Source: a virus. Taken from it: DNA of 24,415 bases. The notes beneath the pieces are model-generated. The model ran no database searches. It saw only the letters and a list, made by a program, of their open reading frames with translations, and was not told where the DNA came from. Shown one piece after another: positions 7,458 through 15,274 of the stretch. The position numbers and the translations under genes were made by a program. The stretch covers positions 1 to 24,415 of IMG/VR virus record IMGVR_UViG_3300044949_002602; one strand, 5' to 3'. The first letter of the stretch is position 1; every line of letters begins with the position of its first letter.

Positions 7458-8549
7458 CTAAATTTTTTCCAAGATGACGCGCATTGTTGCATCCCAGTCA
7501 TCCCCTCTGGCGTTCATGTCAAATTTTTTTAACAATTCTCTGTTTTCATTCATTTCATCAATGCGCATTTGATGATTCATTAATTCGTCTAGGTGGTAAA
7601 CCCATTCTTCATCAGTTTTTGCCATTCTTCCAATTCCCTGACTGACCAGGAATTCGTATTCTGGAGAGTATGAGGTTATAAATGGGACCCCTGCGGCAGC
7701 GTATTCGAGTCCTTTTATGAATGATTTTGCGTGATTGAACTGTATGTTGTTTAGTGGAATTGTCCCGATATCCATATTGGAAAAAAGGCGTGGGTATGCC
7801 GATATTGGCGCCATTGGTGAATGTGTAAATCTTGTTTTATCAATCTTTAGTAAGTCGTGTACTGATGGCGCAGATGGTGAGTGTCCAGAATGATGGAACT
7901 TTGTATTTCGTGATTTTAAATAATCATCCATGAAACCAGAAAGCTGCTCTAAGTCATTGGAGCGCCAGTGGGTAGCACCAACCCATCCAATATTTGATTT
8001 TTTAAGGTATCTAACTGAGCGTTTATTATACCTATCTGAATCGATTCCATTTCTTACCATAAAAACGTTATCGCGTTTTTTTGCGTAGTAATCAAATAGA
8101 AATGGCGTTGATGTAATAACGGCATCCGCCTGCATTATTATTTGTGCGTAAATATCCCTGTTGTTGTCCGGATTCTTTTTGGGGTCTGTTGCTTGAAATG
8201 CTCTATTTGTCTCGGCAAGACCATCAAACCAGTCGTCGACATCAACTACCAATTTTTGCCCCATTGCTTGAGCGAGCGGCATTTTTTCCAACACTTCTCG
8301 TTGCATGAGTAGTTTAAAAACGATTATGTCCCAACCATGAACAGACCTACCGTCTGACATCAACATCCCAAATCCTTTATCTGCGCCATAACCAGGGAAT
8401 CCGACAGCAGTAAACCACCCACGCTTGTTCAGTTCATTGGAAGGAAGGGTGCATCTGTAGTAACAGCATCCATTTGGCTCAAGTGGCTCCGTCCCCCATG
8501 CCCAGTCATGAGTCATGAAGCCAATTGTTGGTTTGTGTTGCTTCTTCAT
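7458..8549 (-). CDS. GT-B glycosyltransferase (GT4-like)
   Basis: The 363-aa protein has two Rossmann-like halves. The N-terminal half includes HGWDIIVFKL (71-80) and KLVVDVDDWFD (99-109), then ADAVITSTPFL (141-151) and FMVRNGIDSDRY (163-174), which is the usual inter-domain block. The C-terminal half begins NIGWVGATHW (186-195) and carries MDIGTIPLN and FIKGLEYAAAGVPFITS (277-293), where E282 corresponds to the donor-binding Glu of GT4 enzymes. Most of the length matches GT-B families. No membrane segments are seen, so it should act in the cytoplasm. As first gene of the operon it sits next to the divergent promoter region. The acceptor is unknown. Confidence 0.8.
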   Translation of the reverse strand: MKKQHKPTIGFMTHDWAWGTEPLEPNGCCYYRCTLPSNELNKRGWFTAVGFPGYGADKGFGMLMSDGRSVHGWDIIVFKLLMQREVLEKMPLAQAMGQKLVVDVDDWFDGLAETNRAFQATDPKKNPDNNRDIYAQIIMQADAVITSTPFLFDYYAKKRDNVFMVRNGIDSDRYNKRSVRYLKKSNIGWVGATHWRSNDLEQLSGFMDDYLKSRNTKFHHSGHSPSAPSVHDLLKIDKTRFTHSPMAPISAYPRLFSNMDIGTIPLNNIQFNHAKSFIKGLEYAAAGVPFITSYSPEYEFLVSQGIGRMAKTDEEWVYHLDELMNHQMRIDEMNENRELLKKFDMNARGDDWDATMRVILEKI

Positions 8550-8560
8550 AATTTACGAAA

Positions 8561-8568
8561 ATCTTATA
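8561..8568 (-). promoter_or_regulatory. Candidate -10 box of the glycan operon
   Basis: On the minus strand TATAAGAT (8568-8561) is an A/T-rich -10-like element ending 11 bases before the ATG at 8549. The leader would be only about five nt, and no Shine-Dalgarno is present. It lies back-to-back with the promoter at 8616-8624, so the 115-nt region is a divergent control point between glycan and late structural genes. The exact hexamer is uncertain. Confidence 0.35.
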
Positions 8569-8615
8569 TTGTTTTACTCCAGTTGGCTTTCAAGTGTTTT
8601 TGTAAAAACGTATTG

Positions 8616-8624
8616 TGATAAAAT
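8616..8624 (+). promoter_or_regulatory. Extended -10 promoter of the late structural block
   Basis: TGA-TAAAAT is an extended -10 (five of six in the hexamer). A transcript from about 8631 would have a 34-nt leader containing AGGAGA at 8655-8660, five nt before the ATG at 8665. A -35 box is not evident. It may drive the holin-like gene and the fibre genes, since no obvious terminator follows. Confidence 0.5.
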
Positions 8625-8664
8625 ATTCATGCTTCTACTTAATCGATTACAAACAGGAGAGAAA

Positions 8665-8880
8665 ATGAACGCATCATTTATCAAGCAAGCAGTTGAGCAA
8701 GCAGTAAAGACATTCGTCACCGCATTTCTTGGTGCCTGGGTGGCTTCTGGTTCTGACTTCGACGCACTCACTGATTCAGCAAATCTCAAAATTGGCGTGA
8801 CTGCTGTTGCGGCCTCAATTGCCATGAGCATGGGCCTCAAGAAAGTTGGGTCAAATAAGGACTCAGTTTCGGTTCTGTAG
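8665..8880 (+). CDS. Putative holin (r1t-like, two membrane helices)
   Basis: The 71-aa protein begins MNASFIKQAVEQAVKTF, resembling the N-terminus of r1t-type (class II) holins of Gram-positive phages, in which a basic/acidic amphipathic start leads into helix 1. Helix 1 is about residues 12-30 (TFVTAFLGAWVASG). A short polar loop (DFDALTDSANLK) separates it from helix 2 at about 42-57 (IGVTAVAASIAMSMGL), and the tail is basic and polar (KKVGSNKDS). Both helices are only mildly hydrophobic. The ATG at 8665 is chosen because of AGGAGA upstream; a longer in-frame ORF from 8515 would cross the promoter. It would permeabilise the membrane at lysis. No endolysin lies beside it, so a small structural role remains possible. 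Confidence 0.6.
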   Translation: MNASFIKQAVEQAVKTFVTAFLGAWVASGSDFDALTDSANLKIGVTAVAASIAMSMGLKKVGSNKDSVSVL

Positions 8881-8913
8881 GTAAAACTACGCTTCCATAG
8901 AGATTTGTTCATC

Positions 8914-8919
8914 TACAAT
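8914..8919 (+). promoter_or_regulatory. Weak candidate -10 box before the structural genes
   Basis: TACAAT matches five of six positions of a -10 hexamer, in the 67-nt gap between the holin-like gene and the next gene. No extended TG motif or -35 box accompanies it. A leader of about 22 nt would include GGAGGAG at 8937-8943. Confidence 0.25.
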
Positions 8920-8947
8920 CTTCTTGGTTGATGATTGGAGGAGAACC

Positions 8948-9364
8948 ATGTCAATGGTCGCTGGAACATATGCAATGACTTGTCAGCAGGGGTCTACTTT
9001 TGACCTTCAGCTAACTCTGCAATACACAAACCCAGATTATGTAAACGGCTGCAATGGAGCTTCAGTCTGTCCTGAATTTTTAATTTGGGACCTTACTGGC
9101 TACACAGCGAGAATGCAGGTCAGAAAATACGTTGACTCAGCAACAGCAATGGCAACACTAAATACAGAAAACCTTTCAAGTTACAGAATTACCCTGGGGA
9201 ACCCAAACCCTACAGATGGCACTATCACACTGTTCATTAGGGCTGAGGACACAAGGACAATATTGACATCTGGAGTATATGACATTGAGATAATTTCACC
9301 CACAAATGAAGTGGACAGAATACTGCAAGGCCAATTCATTCTTTCCCCAGAGGTAACGCGATGA
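8948..9364 (+). CDS. Phage virion beta-sandwich protein (BppU N-terminal-like)
   Basis: The 138-aa protein has the pattern seen in many short phage structural proteins related to the N-terminal domain of baseplate upper proteins. It has an early QQGSTFDLQLTL strand, LTGYTARMQVRKY (about 51-63), a long linker to TDGTITLFIRAEDT, SGVYDIEIISP, and a final RILQGQFILSPEVTR. The last motif, 'G...v.PEVTR', is a good family signature. The ATG at 8948 follows GGAGGAG with a short spacer and is preferred to an in-frame ATG at 8924. The gene overlaps the next by ATGA, so the two are translationally coupled. It is probably a tail or adhesion-apparatus adaptor. Confidence 0.6.
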   Translation: MSMVAGTYAMTCQQGSTFDLQLTLQYTNPDYVNGCNGASVCPEFLIWDLTGYTARMQVRKYVDSATAMATLNTENLSSYRITLGNPNPTDGTITLFIRAEDTRTILTSGVYDIEIISPTNEVDRILQGQFILSPEVTR

Positions 9365-9795
9365 CCCAAAATGTGGTCCAAGTAATTACGACGGAAACAC
9401 CCAACAGGGTTCTAATAACAACTACCCGCGCTCCCGGCGTTCAGCAGTTCACTTACCAAGTGCAGATTTTCACTGTTCCAGGGACCCTGAGCGTAGGAAC
9501 TGGTCGGGCAAAATTCTACATTCCTGGGCCAATCACGCTCGGAAACGTAAGAGCGTCAGTTGGTACAGCCCCCACTGGCGCAGACATAACCATAGATGTG
9601 AACAAAAATGGAACAACTGTTTTCACAACACAAGCAAACAGACCAAAAATCTTTGCTGGTCAAACACTTGTGTCAACATCTACGCCAAATATCAGGGAGC
9701 TTACGACTGGAGACTATATCACGGTTGATGTTGACACTATTGGTTCACTCAATCCAGGAAGCGACTTAACTGTTCAAATAGAATTTACTCCTTAG
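9361..9795 (+). CDS. Phage virion jelly-roll-type structural protein
   Basis: The 144-aa protein is almost all beta. The core FTVPGTLSVGTGRAKFYI is followed by ASVGTAPTGADITIDVNK, NGTTVFTTQANRPKI and GDYITVDVDTIGS, ending SDLTVQIEF. This 'VGTAPTG....DVNKNGTTVF' block recurs in virion proteins and fibre head domains of many environmental and actinobacterial phages. It has no signal peptide or Cys. The start overlaps the previous stop by four bases, so it is coupled to the BppU-like protein. It is likely an adhesin head or decoration module; the precise place in the virion is not readable. Confidence 0.55.
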   Translation: MTQNVVQVITTETPNRVLITTTRAPGVQQFTYQVQIFTVPGTLSVGTGRAKFYIPGPITLGNVRASVGTAPTGADITIDVNKNGTTVFTTQANRPKIFAGQTLVSTSTPNIRELTTGDYITVDVDTIGSLNPGSDLTVQIEFTP

Positions 9796-9849
9796 GTGTA
9801 TTCTATTGGGAAGCGGTATTAACCGGCCCCTAGCAAAAAGGTATCAATC

Positions 9850-10218
9850 ATGACAATTTCAAACTTTCTAGAAAACGAGTTACTCGATACCTTGGATGGT
9901 TCGGGTTCTGCATACTCGGCTTCTGCTACCTATCTCAAGCTCCACACTGGAGACCCAGGCGAATCTGGAACCAGCAACCCTGCAACAGAAACAACTCGCA
10001 AGACTGTTGCTTTTAGCGCTGCATCTGGCGGCTCAAAGACTTCAACAGCAACTGTTGAGTGGACTCTTGTTGCTGCAACAGAGACCTACTCACATTGGTC
10101 ATTGTGGGACAACTCAACCGCTGGCAACTGCCTCTGGTACGGTGCTCTTTCGGCAAACGCTGCAGTTACCGCAGGTGACACTTTCGAGATTACCTCTCTT
10201 ACACTGACACTCGACTAA
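9850..10218 (+). CDS. Phage tail-fibre-type minor structural protein
   Basis: The 122-aa protein contains YLKLHTGDPGESGTSNPA (28-45), THEN R.TVAFSAASGG, a beta region around EWTLVAATETYSHWSLWD, and NCLWYGALSANAAVTAGDTF. The 'LHTGDPGE.G......R..v.f' opening and the 'hWslWD...g...lw.G.l' core are a common phage structural family of about 120 residues. In annotated genomes it often lies in tail-fibre clusters. AAGGT precedes the ATG, and 54 bases separate it from the previous gene. It may be a tail-tip or fibre-attachment protein. Confidence 0.55.
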   Translation: MTISNFLENELLDTLDGSGSAYSASATYLKLHTGDPGESGTSNPATETTRKTVAFSAASGGSKTSTATVEWTLVAATETYSHWSLWDNSTAGNCLWYGALSANAAVTAGDTFEITSLTLTLD

Positions 10219-10224
10219 TCCACA

Positions 10225-10239
10225 AGGGGAGTGACCCCT
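10225..10239 (+). promoter_or_regulatory. Hairpin sequestering the RBS of the repeat protein
   Basis: AGGGG (10225-10229) pairs perfectly with CCCCT (10235-10239) across a five-base AGTGA loop. The Shine-Dalgarno (AGGGGAG) forms one arm, and the ATG follows one base after the other arm. Four of the five pairs are G-C. No T-run follows, so this is not an intrinsic terminator. It could lower or condition translation of the 705-aa protein. Confidence 0.45.
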
Positions 10240-10240
10240 C

Positions 10241-12358
10241 ATGGATGAACAAGAGATAATTAGTTTTTCGGAGCCATTCCGAGGGACGTCGTCGTTCTAT
10301 GTAGGATTTAAAACAGTATCGGAGACTGCCTCCGCTACAGCAAGTGGTTCTTCGTCCGTATCGCAACTTCATACGGCAATACGAACTGCTTCAGCATCTG
10401 CTACATCTGGCCACGCCATTGTCTCAGTACATACTTCTCCACGAGGGGCCACTGGCTCTGGTTCTGCAACCGCAGGAGACCAGGCAATTGGTCTCCATAC
10501 AGCTCCAAGACAAGCATCTGCTTCTGCTAGCGGAGATGGCAGTGTTGTTGTTCTACACACAGCTCCACGAAGTGCAACAGGAAATGGAACTGGCTCTTCA
10601 AGCAATCTAAGTGAAGTAATAACCTTCCTGAGAGCTGCAAGTGCATCGGGCGGTGCAACAGCTGGAGATAGTGCAATTGGTCTTCATACTGCACCGAGAG
10701 GTGCAACTGGTTCTGGCCAGTCAAGCGAATCATCAACAAGAGTTAGAACGGCTGTTGTTTCGGCTACCGGTTCAGCCATAAGCGGCTCAACTGCAGTTGG
10801 CCTGCACACCGCACCAAGAACAGCAACTGCAGATGGACAGTCAAGTGAATCTGCAACGCGACTCATCATTTCACCAAGAAGTGTTACTGGTTCAGGAAAT
10901 GGCGATTCATTTGTTTCTGCTATTCATACACACCTTAGAACTGCTTCGGCTAGCGGTTCTGGAACATCAAATAACTCAATCGTTCATTCAAATCTCAGAA
11001 CCGCTCAAGGTTCGGGTTCCGCAACTGCAGGTGACACTGCATTAATTCTTCATTCAAGTCTCAGAACTGCAAATGCTTCAGGAAGCAGCTCGTCGTCTTC
11101 GGAAGAAAAAAATACATTACTCAGGACCATATCCGCTACTGGAATTGGTTCGTCAACATCAGAACAATTGCACAGTGTTCGCAGGAGTGGTTCTGCATCA
11201 GGACAGTCTGACTCACTCGTATCCTACAGATACGGAAAAATTAGAACTGCCTATGGGGATGGTGGGGCGACAGTTAACGATGAAGCTCTTGGATTACATA
11301 CTGCCCCTAGAACTGCATCGGGCGCAGGAACTAGCGGTTCCAGTAATTCAATCCTCTATAGCAATCTTCGTTCGGCGAGTGCTTCTGGTGGAGCAACTGC
11401 TGGAGACGAAGCAATTGGCCTGCACACAGCTCCAAGAAACGCAACTGGGTCTGGAGCCGGAGCAGAGAGCACGAATGAATTCAAGATTCTTTACAGAACA
11501 TCTGTATCTGCTGGAACATCAAGTCAAACAGCAACTGGTCTACATGTTGCACCAAGAGCTGCTACTGGTTCTGGTTCTGCTACAGCTGGAGATACTGCAC
11601 TTGGCCTACATACAGCACCAAGAACTGCAACCGGCAATGGGACAAGCGGTTCAAGCAATACAACTCTCCAAAGCAATCTTCGTTCAGCAACTGCTTCTGG
11701 CGGTGCGACTGCAGGCGATACAGCAACTGGTCTTCATATTGCACCAAGAACCGCAGATGGAAATGGAACTGGAGATTCGGCGACATCAATCGTCACAACA
11801 TTCATACGAACTGCATCAGGTTCTGGATTTGGGACTTCTGCAACCACTATTCTGTACTCAAACATCAGAACCGCTAATGGCTCTGGTTCTGCAACAGCTG
11901 GGGACACCGCTTTAGGGAAGCACACCGCCCCACGAACCGCAAACGCATCTGGTCAGAGCAGTGAACTTGTGTCTCAGCAACTTAGAACTGTTTTCAGAAC
12001 TGCTTCTGGCTCAGGAATCGGTGGCTCTGGCAACTTAACGCTCTACAGCAATATTCGTTCGGGAACAGCTACGGGTGGAGCGACTGTTGGCGATAGTGCA
12101 ACAGGTTTGCATACGGCGCCAAGAACCGCATCTGGAAGCGGAACCAGTTCTTCAACCAACCTGAGTGAACTCATCACATTCCTCAGGTCGGCGACAGCTT
12201 CTGGTGGGGCAACAGCTGGCGATTCAGCAGTAAGACGTGTAACGAATATTCGCACTGCAAGTGGCTCTGGTGTATCCGGACAAACAGCATTGTATGACAC
12301 AGACCCAATTCAAGGAATCACAGCTGGATACTGGGGTCTTCAGGCCCTTGTTAGTTGA
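10241..12358 (+). CDS. 705-aa Ser/Thr/Gly/Ala-rich tandem-repeat virion protein (fibre shaft candidate)
   Basis: After a 42-residue N-terminus (FSEPFRGTSSFYVGFKT) the protein consists of about 31 tandem copies of a 21-residue unit. The best consensus is LHTAPRTATGSGSATAGDTA. Copies of the HTAPR type alternate loosely with SNLR/TFLR-type copies, suggesting a 42-residue super-unit. Each unit keeps one Arg at the same place, followed by small residues and a Gly-Asp or Gly-Ser turn. The last 19 residues (ITAGYWGLQALVS) are unique and aromatic. There is no Cys and almost no Trp. A coil of about 21 residues suits a beta-solenoid or trimeric beta-fibre. It sits among fibre genes with 22 nt before and 23 nt after. 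I do not recognise a named family; fibre shaft is inference. Confidence 0.7.
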   Translation: MDEQEIISFSEPFRGTSSFYVGFKTVSETASATASGSSSVSQLHTAIRTASASATSGHAIVSVHTSPRGATGSGSATAGDQAIGLHTAPRQASASASGDGSVVVLHTAPRSATGNGTGSSSNLSEVITFLRAASASGGATAGDSAIGLHTAPRGATGSGQSSESSTRVRTAVVSATGSAISGSTAVGLHTAPRTATADGQSSESATRLIISPRSVTGSGNGDSFVSAIHTHLRTASASGSGTSNNSIVHSNLRTAQGSGSATAGDTALILHSSLRTANASGSSSSSSEEKNTLLRTISATGIGSSTSEQLHSVRRSGSASGQSDSLVSYRYGKIRTAYGDGGATVNDEALGLHTAPRTASGAGTSGSSNSILYSNLRSASASGGATAGDEAIGLHTAPRNATGSGAGAESTNEFKILYRTSVSAGTSSQTATGLHVAPRAATGSGSATAGDTALGLHTAPRTATGNGTSGSSNTTLQSNLRSATASGGATAGDTATGLHIAPRTADGNGTGDSATSIVTTFIRTASGSGFGTSATTILYSNIRTANGSGSATAGDTALGKHTAPRTANASGQSSELVSQQLRTVFRTASGSGIGGSGNLTLYSNIRSGTATGGATVGDSATGLHTAPRTASGSGTSSSTNLSELITFLRSATASGGATAGDSAVRRVTNIRTASGSGVSGQTALYDTDPIQGITAGYWGLQALVS
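10367..12298 (+). repeat. About 31 in-frame tandem repeats, period near 63 bp
   Basis: The region encodes the 21-residue units of the 705-aa protein. Conserved codon blocks include 'CACACAGCTCCAAGA'-like HTAPR segments and 'GCAACAGCTGGAGA'-like ATAGD segments. Copies differ by many substitutions, and unit length varies between about 18 and 23 residues, so this is an old, diverged array. Confidence 0.8.
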
Positions 12359-12381
12359 GATGAAGTAAACTAGGAGTAATC

Positions 12382-15273
12382 ATGGCAGCATATACACGCA
12401 AACAATATTCGGGCGCGGCTCGCAATACGACTACAACAACACTCTTAACTAACGTTGGGACAACTGTTGGCATTGCGGCGACCACTGGATGGCCATCAAT
12501 TGCGGGAATACCCTTCTACGTTGTACTAAACCCATCTTCAATTTATGAAGAAAAGTGTCTTGCGACTATCTCTGGTTCAACACTGACGCTGGTTAGGGCA
12601 CAAGATGACACCACTGCTTCAGAACACCCAATTGGCTCAGTCATCTACCCTGTCTTTACCGCAAATGACGCCGATGAAGCCAACGAACTTGTATCAAAAC
12701 TAACAACAAAAGGCGACATCCTAACAACAGATGGGAACAACCTCCTTCGTTTGGGTGTTGGAACAAACGGATATTTTCTAAAAGCAAGCAGCTCTGCTTC
12801 TGCCGGTATTGAGTGGGCATCAATCCCAACAATCAACAACCTTGATGATGTCGGCGATGTAACTATATCAAACATCGAGGGCGGCGACTTTTTAGTATAT
12901 GACAGTTCTGCTTCGGTTTGGGTTAACGAAACAATCCACTTTATTACAGTATCCGACAATCCTCCAGATGATGAAGTTGCAGAAGGCGACCTTTGGTACA
13001 ACTCTATTGAATTAGAGCTCTACACCTATTATTCGGGTGCATGGGTTCAAATGACAAATTCCCAAGATGGTATACAAGAACTTTACGAACTTGTCGATGT
13101 TTTGATTGAAGACCCTGTGTATGGAGAAACGCTTGTATACAACGGAACAGAATGGGAGAATGGCCCTGCTGGTTCAGCGTTAACACTTGAGAACGCTCGT
13201 GTCATTTCATTATCAGGAGACGTTTCTGGTTCGGTTTTGTTTGATGGTTCGGCAAGCGTAAATATTTCTACAATCATCCAACCAAATAGCGTCGCGCTTG
13301 GAACAGATACAACTGGAAACTACGTCAATGATGTGACAGCTGGAACTGGTGTTGTCGTTACCCATACTCCTAGTGAAGGCTCAAGCCCAACCATTGCAAT
13401 TGGGCAAGCTGTTGGGACCTCGTCTTCTGTGCAGTTTGCTCACATTTCGGCACCACTAACTGGAAATGTGACTGGAAATATTACTGGAAGTTCTGGTTCA
13501 ACAACAGGGAACGCTGCAACTGCAACGGCCTTGCAGAACGCGCGCATAATCTCTTTAAGTGGTGATGTTTCTGGTTCTGTTTCGTTCAACGGTTCTGCAG
13601 ATGCAAGCATCACTGCAACGATTCAGCCAAATAGTGTCGCTCTTGGAACTGACACCACTGGTAACTACATGTCCGACCTCACACAAGGTGCTGGCGTAAC
13701 AATCACCCACACTCCAGGTGAAGGCTCTAACGCAACAATTGCAATCGGACAAGCCGTAGAAACAAGTGCATCTGTAACATTTGCAAATGTAACAGTAACT
13801 GGAGATTTAACTGTTTCTGGCACAACAACTTCAATCAATACTGAAACACTTACCGTTGATGACAACATCATCATTCTCAATAACAATGCCACTGGCGCTC
13901 CTAGTCAAAACGCTGGAATCGAAGTGGAGCGTGGCTCATCAACGAATGTTGCACTCAGGTGGAATGAATCATCGGATAAATGGGAAACGACAAACGACGG
14001 TTCAACATACTCAGTAATTGCAACAAATGGAAATATTGCATTAGGTACCGATACAACAGGAAACTCTGACAACGTAACAGAGGGGACTACAAATTTATAT
14101 TTCACTGACGGAAGAGCAAGAACTGCGCTTTTGGCTGATAATGCCGGAACGGCTAGCGGAATAAGGTTTATTGCACCCAATACTGGAACCGTTGAATTGA
14201 TAAGCCATGAGGCAACCAGGTTCGTGCGAGTGACTTCAAACGCTGCAGTTGGCGGAGGCAAGACAGAGATACAGGGCTCAGCTGAAATTCTTGCATCTTC
14301 GTCCATTTCTGACCCAGGTAATTTAACTGTTGCCGGAAGCGTCACTGTGGGCGGCGGAGTTATTTTCGAGGGAGACACTGCAAACGATTACGAAACAACC
14401 CTTGTTGCAACAGACCCAACTGCAGACAGAACTATAACTCTTCCTAATGCAACCACAACTCTGGTTGGAACAGATACAACCCAAACTCTTTCCAATAAAA
14501 CTCTTACGACGCCAACTATTAATGGACCAGAAATTACGGCTACTGGTGGAACTCCGAGAATTCATGGTATCTATCTTCCAGAACCACATTTCATCACATT
14601 TGAGGGTTCAACAACAAATGAGTTTGAAACAGTACTTACCGTTGTTGACCCAACTGCAGATAGGACTGTAAGCCTTCCGGATGCGAGCGGAACAGTTGCA
14701 CTGAGCGGTTCAATTGCTTTGGGAACAGACACAACTGGTAACTACATGTCCGACCTTACGCAGGGTACTGGCGTGACGATTACTCACACTCCCGGCGAGG
14801 GTTCTAATGCAACGATTGCTATCGGTCAAGACGTAACAGCAAGCGCATCGGTCACATTTGCAAACGTAACAGCAACCAGCAATGTTTCAATTTCTGGAAG
14901 AATAGATAAAACAACAATCAGAGAGTCGGTCGCTGACGCTTCGGTTTCTGCAAGCGTTGTTACCGCGGATTATGCAACTGGAGACATCTTTTATCTTGGC
15001 ACAGCACCGGGAAGCAACTTCACCGTCAACCTAACGAACGCCCCAACCGATAACGGAAAAGCGATAACGGTTGTAATTTTTGTTACGCAAGGAGCGACTG
15101 GGTATATTCCCAATGCTGTTCAGGTTGCCGGTTCTGCACAAACAATCAAATGGGCAAACGGTGCAGCTCCAACACCAACGTCTTCGGCTGGGAAAATAGA
15201 CATATTCTCGTTTACTTTCGTGCGTCGAAGTTCTGCATGGACTGTATTCGGTAGCTCAAACCTGGGTTACTAA
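12382..15273 (+). CDS. Long modular tail fibre protein (963 aa)
   Basis: The N-terminal module (14-100) has TTGWPSIAGIPFYVVLN and TLTLVRAQDDTTASEH, the usual phage 'TGWP...R..DGT.A..H' attachment module. Next comes a 'GDLWYNSIELELYTYYSGAWV' type segment near 205-230. Two long repeats begin near residues 270 and 385 (ISLSGDVSGSV, then IQPNSVALGTDTTGNY), and a third partial copy starts near 775. Two 'FEG..n..ET....PTADRT' segments lie near 662 and 740. The C-terminus from about 871 (FYLGTAPGSNFTVNLTNAP) resembles receptor-side ends of marine and freshwater phage fibres. AGGAG precedes the ATG. It probably trimerises into a long host-binding fibre; the receptor is unknown. Confidence 0.75.
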   Translation: MAAYTRKQYSGAARNTTTTTLLTNVGTTVGIAATTGWPSIAGIPFYVVLNPSSIYEEKCLATISGSTLTLVRAQDDTTASEHPIGSVIYPVFTANDADEANELVSKLTTKGDILTTDGNNLLRLGVGTNGYFLKASSSASAGIEWASIPTINNLDDVGDVTISNIEGGDFLVYDSSASVWVNETIHFITVSDNPPDDEVAEGDLWYNSIELELYTYYSGAWVQMTNSQDGIQELYELVDVLIEDPVYGETLVYNGTEWENGPAGSALTLENARVISLSGDVSGSVLFDGSASVNISTIIQPNSVALGTDTTGNYVNDVTAGTGVVVTHTPSEGSSPTIAIGQAVGTSSSVQFAHISAPLTGNVTGNITGSSGSTTGNAATATALQNARIISLSGDVSGSVSFNGSADASITATIQPNSVALGTDTTGNYMSDLTQGAGVTITHTPGEGSNATIAIGQAVETSASVTFANVTVTGDLTVSGTTTSINTETLTVDDNIIILNNNATGAPSQNAGIEVERGSSTNVALRWNESSDKWETTNDGSTYSVIATNGNIALGTDTTGNSDNVTEGTTNLYFTDGRARTALLADNAGTASGIRFIAPNTGTVELISHEATRFVRVTSNAAVGGGKTEIQGSAEILASSSISDPGNLTVAGSVTVGGGVIFEGDTANDYETTLVATDPTADRTITLPNATTTLVGTDTTQTLSNKTLTTPTINGPEITATGGTPRIHGIYLPEPHFITFEGSTTNEFETVLTVVDPTADRTVSLPDASGTVALSGSIALGTDTTGNYMSDLTQGTGVTITHTPGEGSNATIAIGQDVTASASVTFANVTATSNVSISGRIDKTTIRESVADASVSASVVTADYATGDIFYLGTAPGSNFTVNLTNAPTDNGKAITVVIFVTQGATGYIPNAVQVAGSAQTIKWANGAAPTPTSSAGKIDIFSFTFVRRSSAWTVFGSSNLGY
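13657..13752 (+). repeat. Intragenic fibre repeat, copy 1
   Basis: The first 23 bases (13657-13679, encoding TGNYMSD and part of the next codon) are identical to 14734-14756. The remaining codons encode nearly the same peptide as copy 2 (one residue differs, Ala against Thr) but differ by 15 synonymous changes over 27 codons. Confidence 0.8.
14734..14829 (+). repeat. Intragenic fibre repeat, copy 2
   Basis: This is the second copy of the SDLTQGTGVTITHTPGEG segment. It is identical in the first 23 bases and synonymously diverged afterwards relative to 13657-13752. Confidence 0.8.
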
Positions 15274-15274
15274 A

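Noticed and set aside
8515-8664. Longer in-frame N-terminus for the holin-like gene starting at 8515
   Set aside because: It would overlap the opposite gene's start and run through the extended -10 and RBS; AGGAGA marks 8665 as the start.
11073-11915. A 280-codon open frame (starting MLQEAARRLRKKK) inside the repeat gene
   Set aside because: It is a shifted-frame shadow of the 21-residue repeat. It has no RBS, and the in-frame repeat protein explains the sequence.
10367-12298. Regular repeats resembling a CRISPR array
   Set aside because: Period near 63 bp with diverged units in one continuous reading frame; there is no constant repeat with unique spacers.
13905-14378. A 157-codon antisense open frame inside the 963-aa fibre gene, and similar antisense frames elsewhere
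   Set aside because: These are mirror frames of Thr/Ala/Gly/Ser-rich coding sequence without RBS or promoter; the + strand fibre is clearly the real gene.
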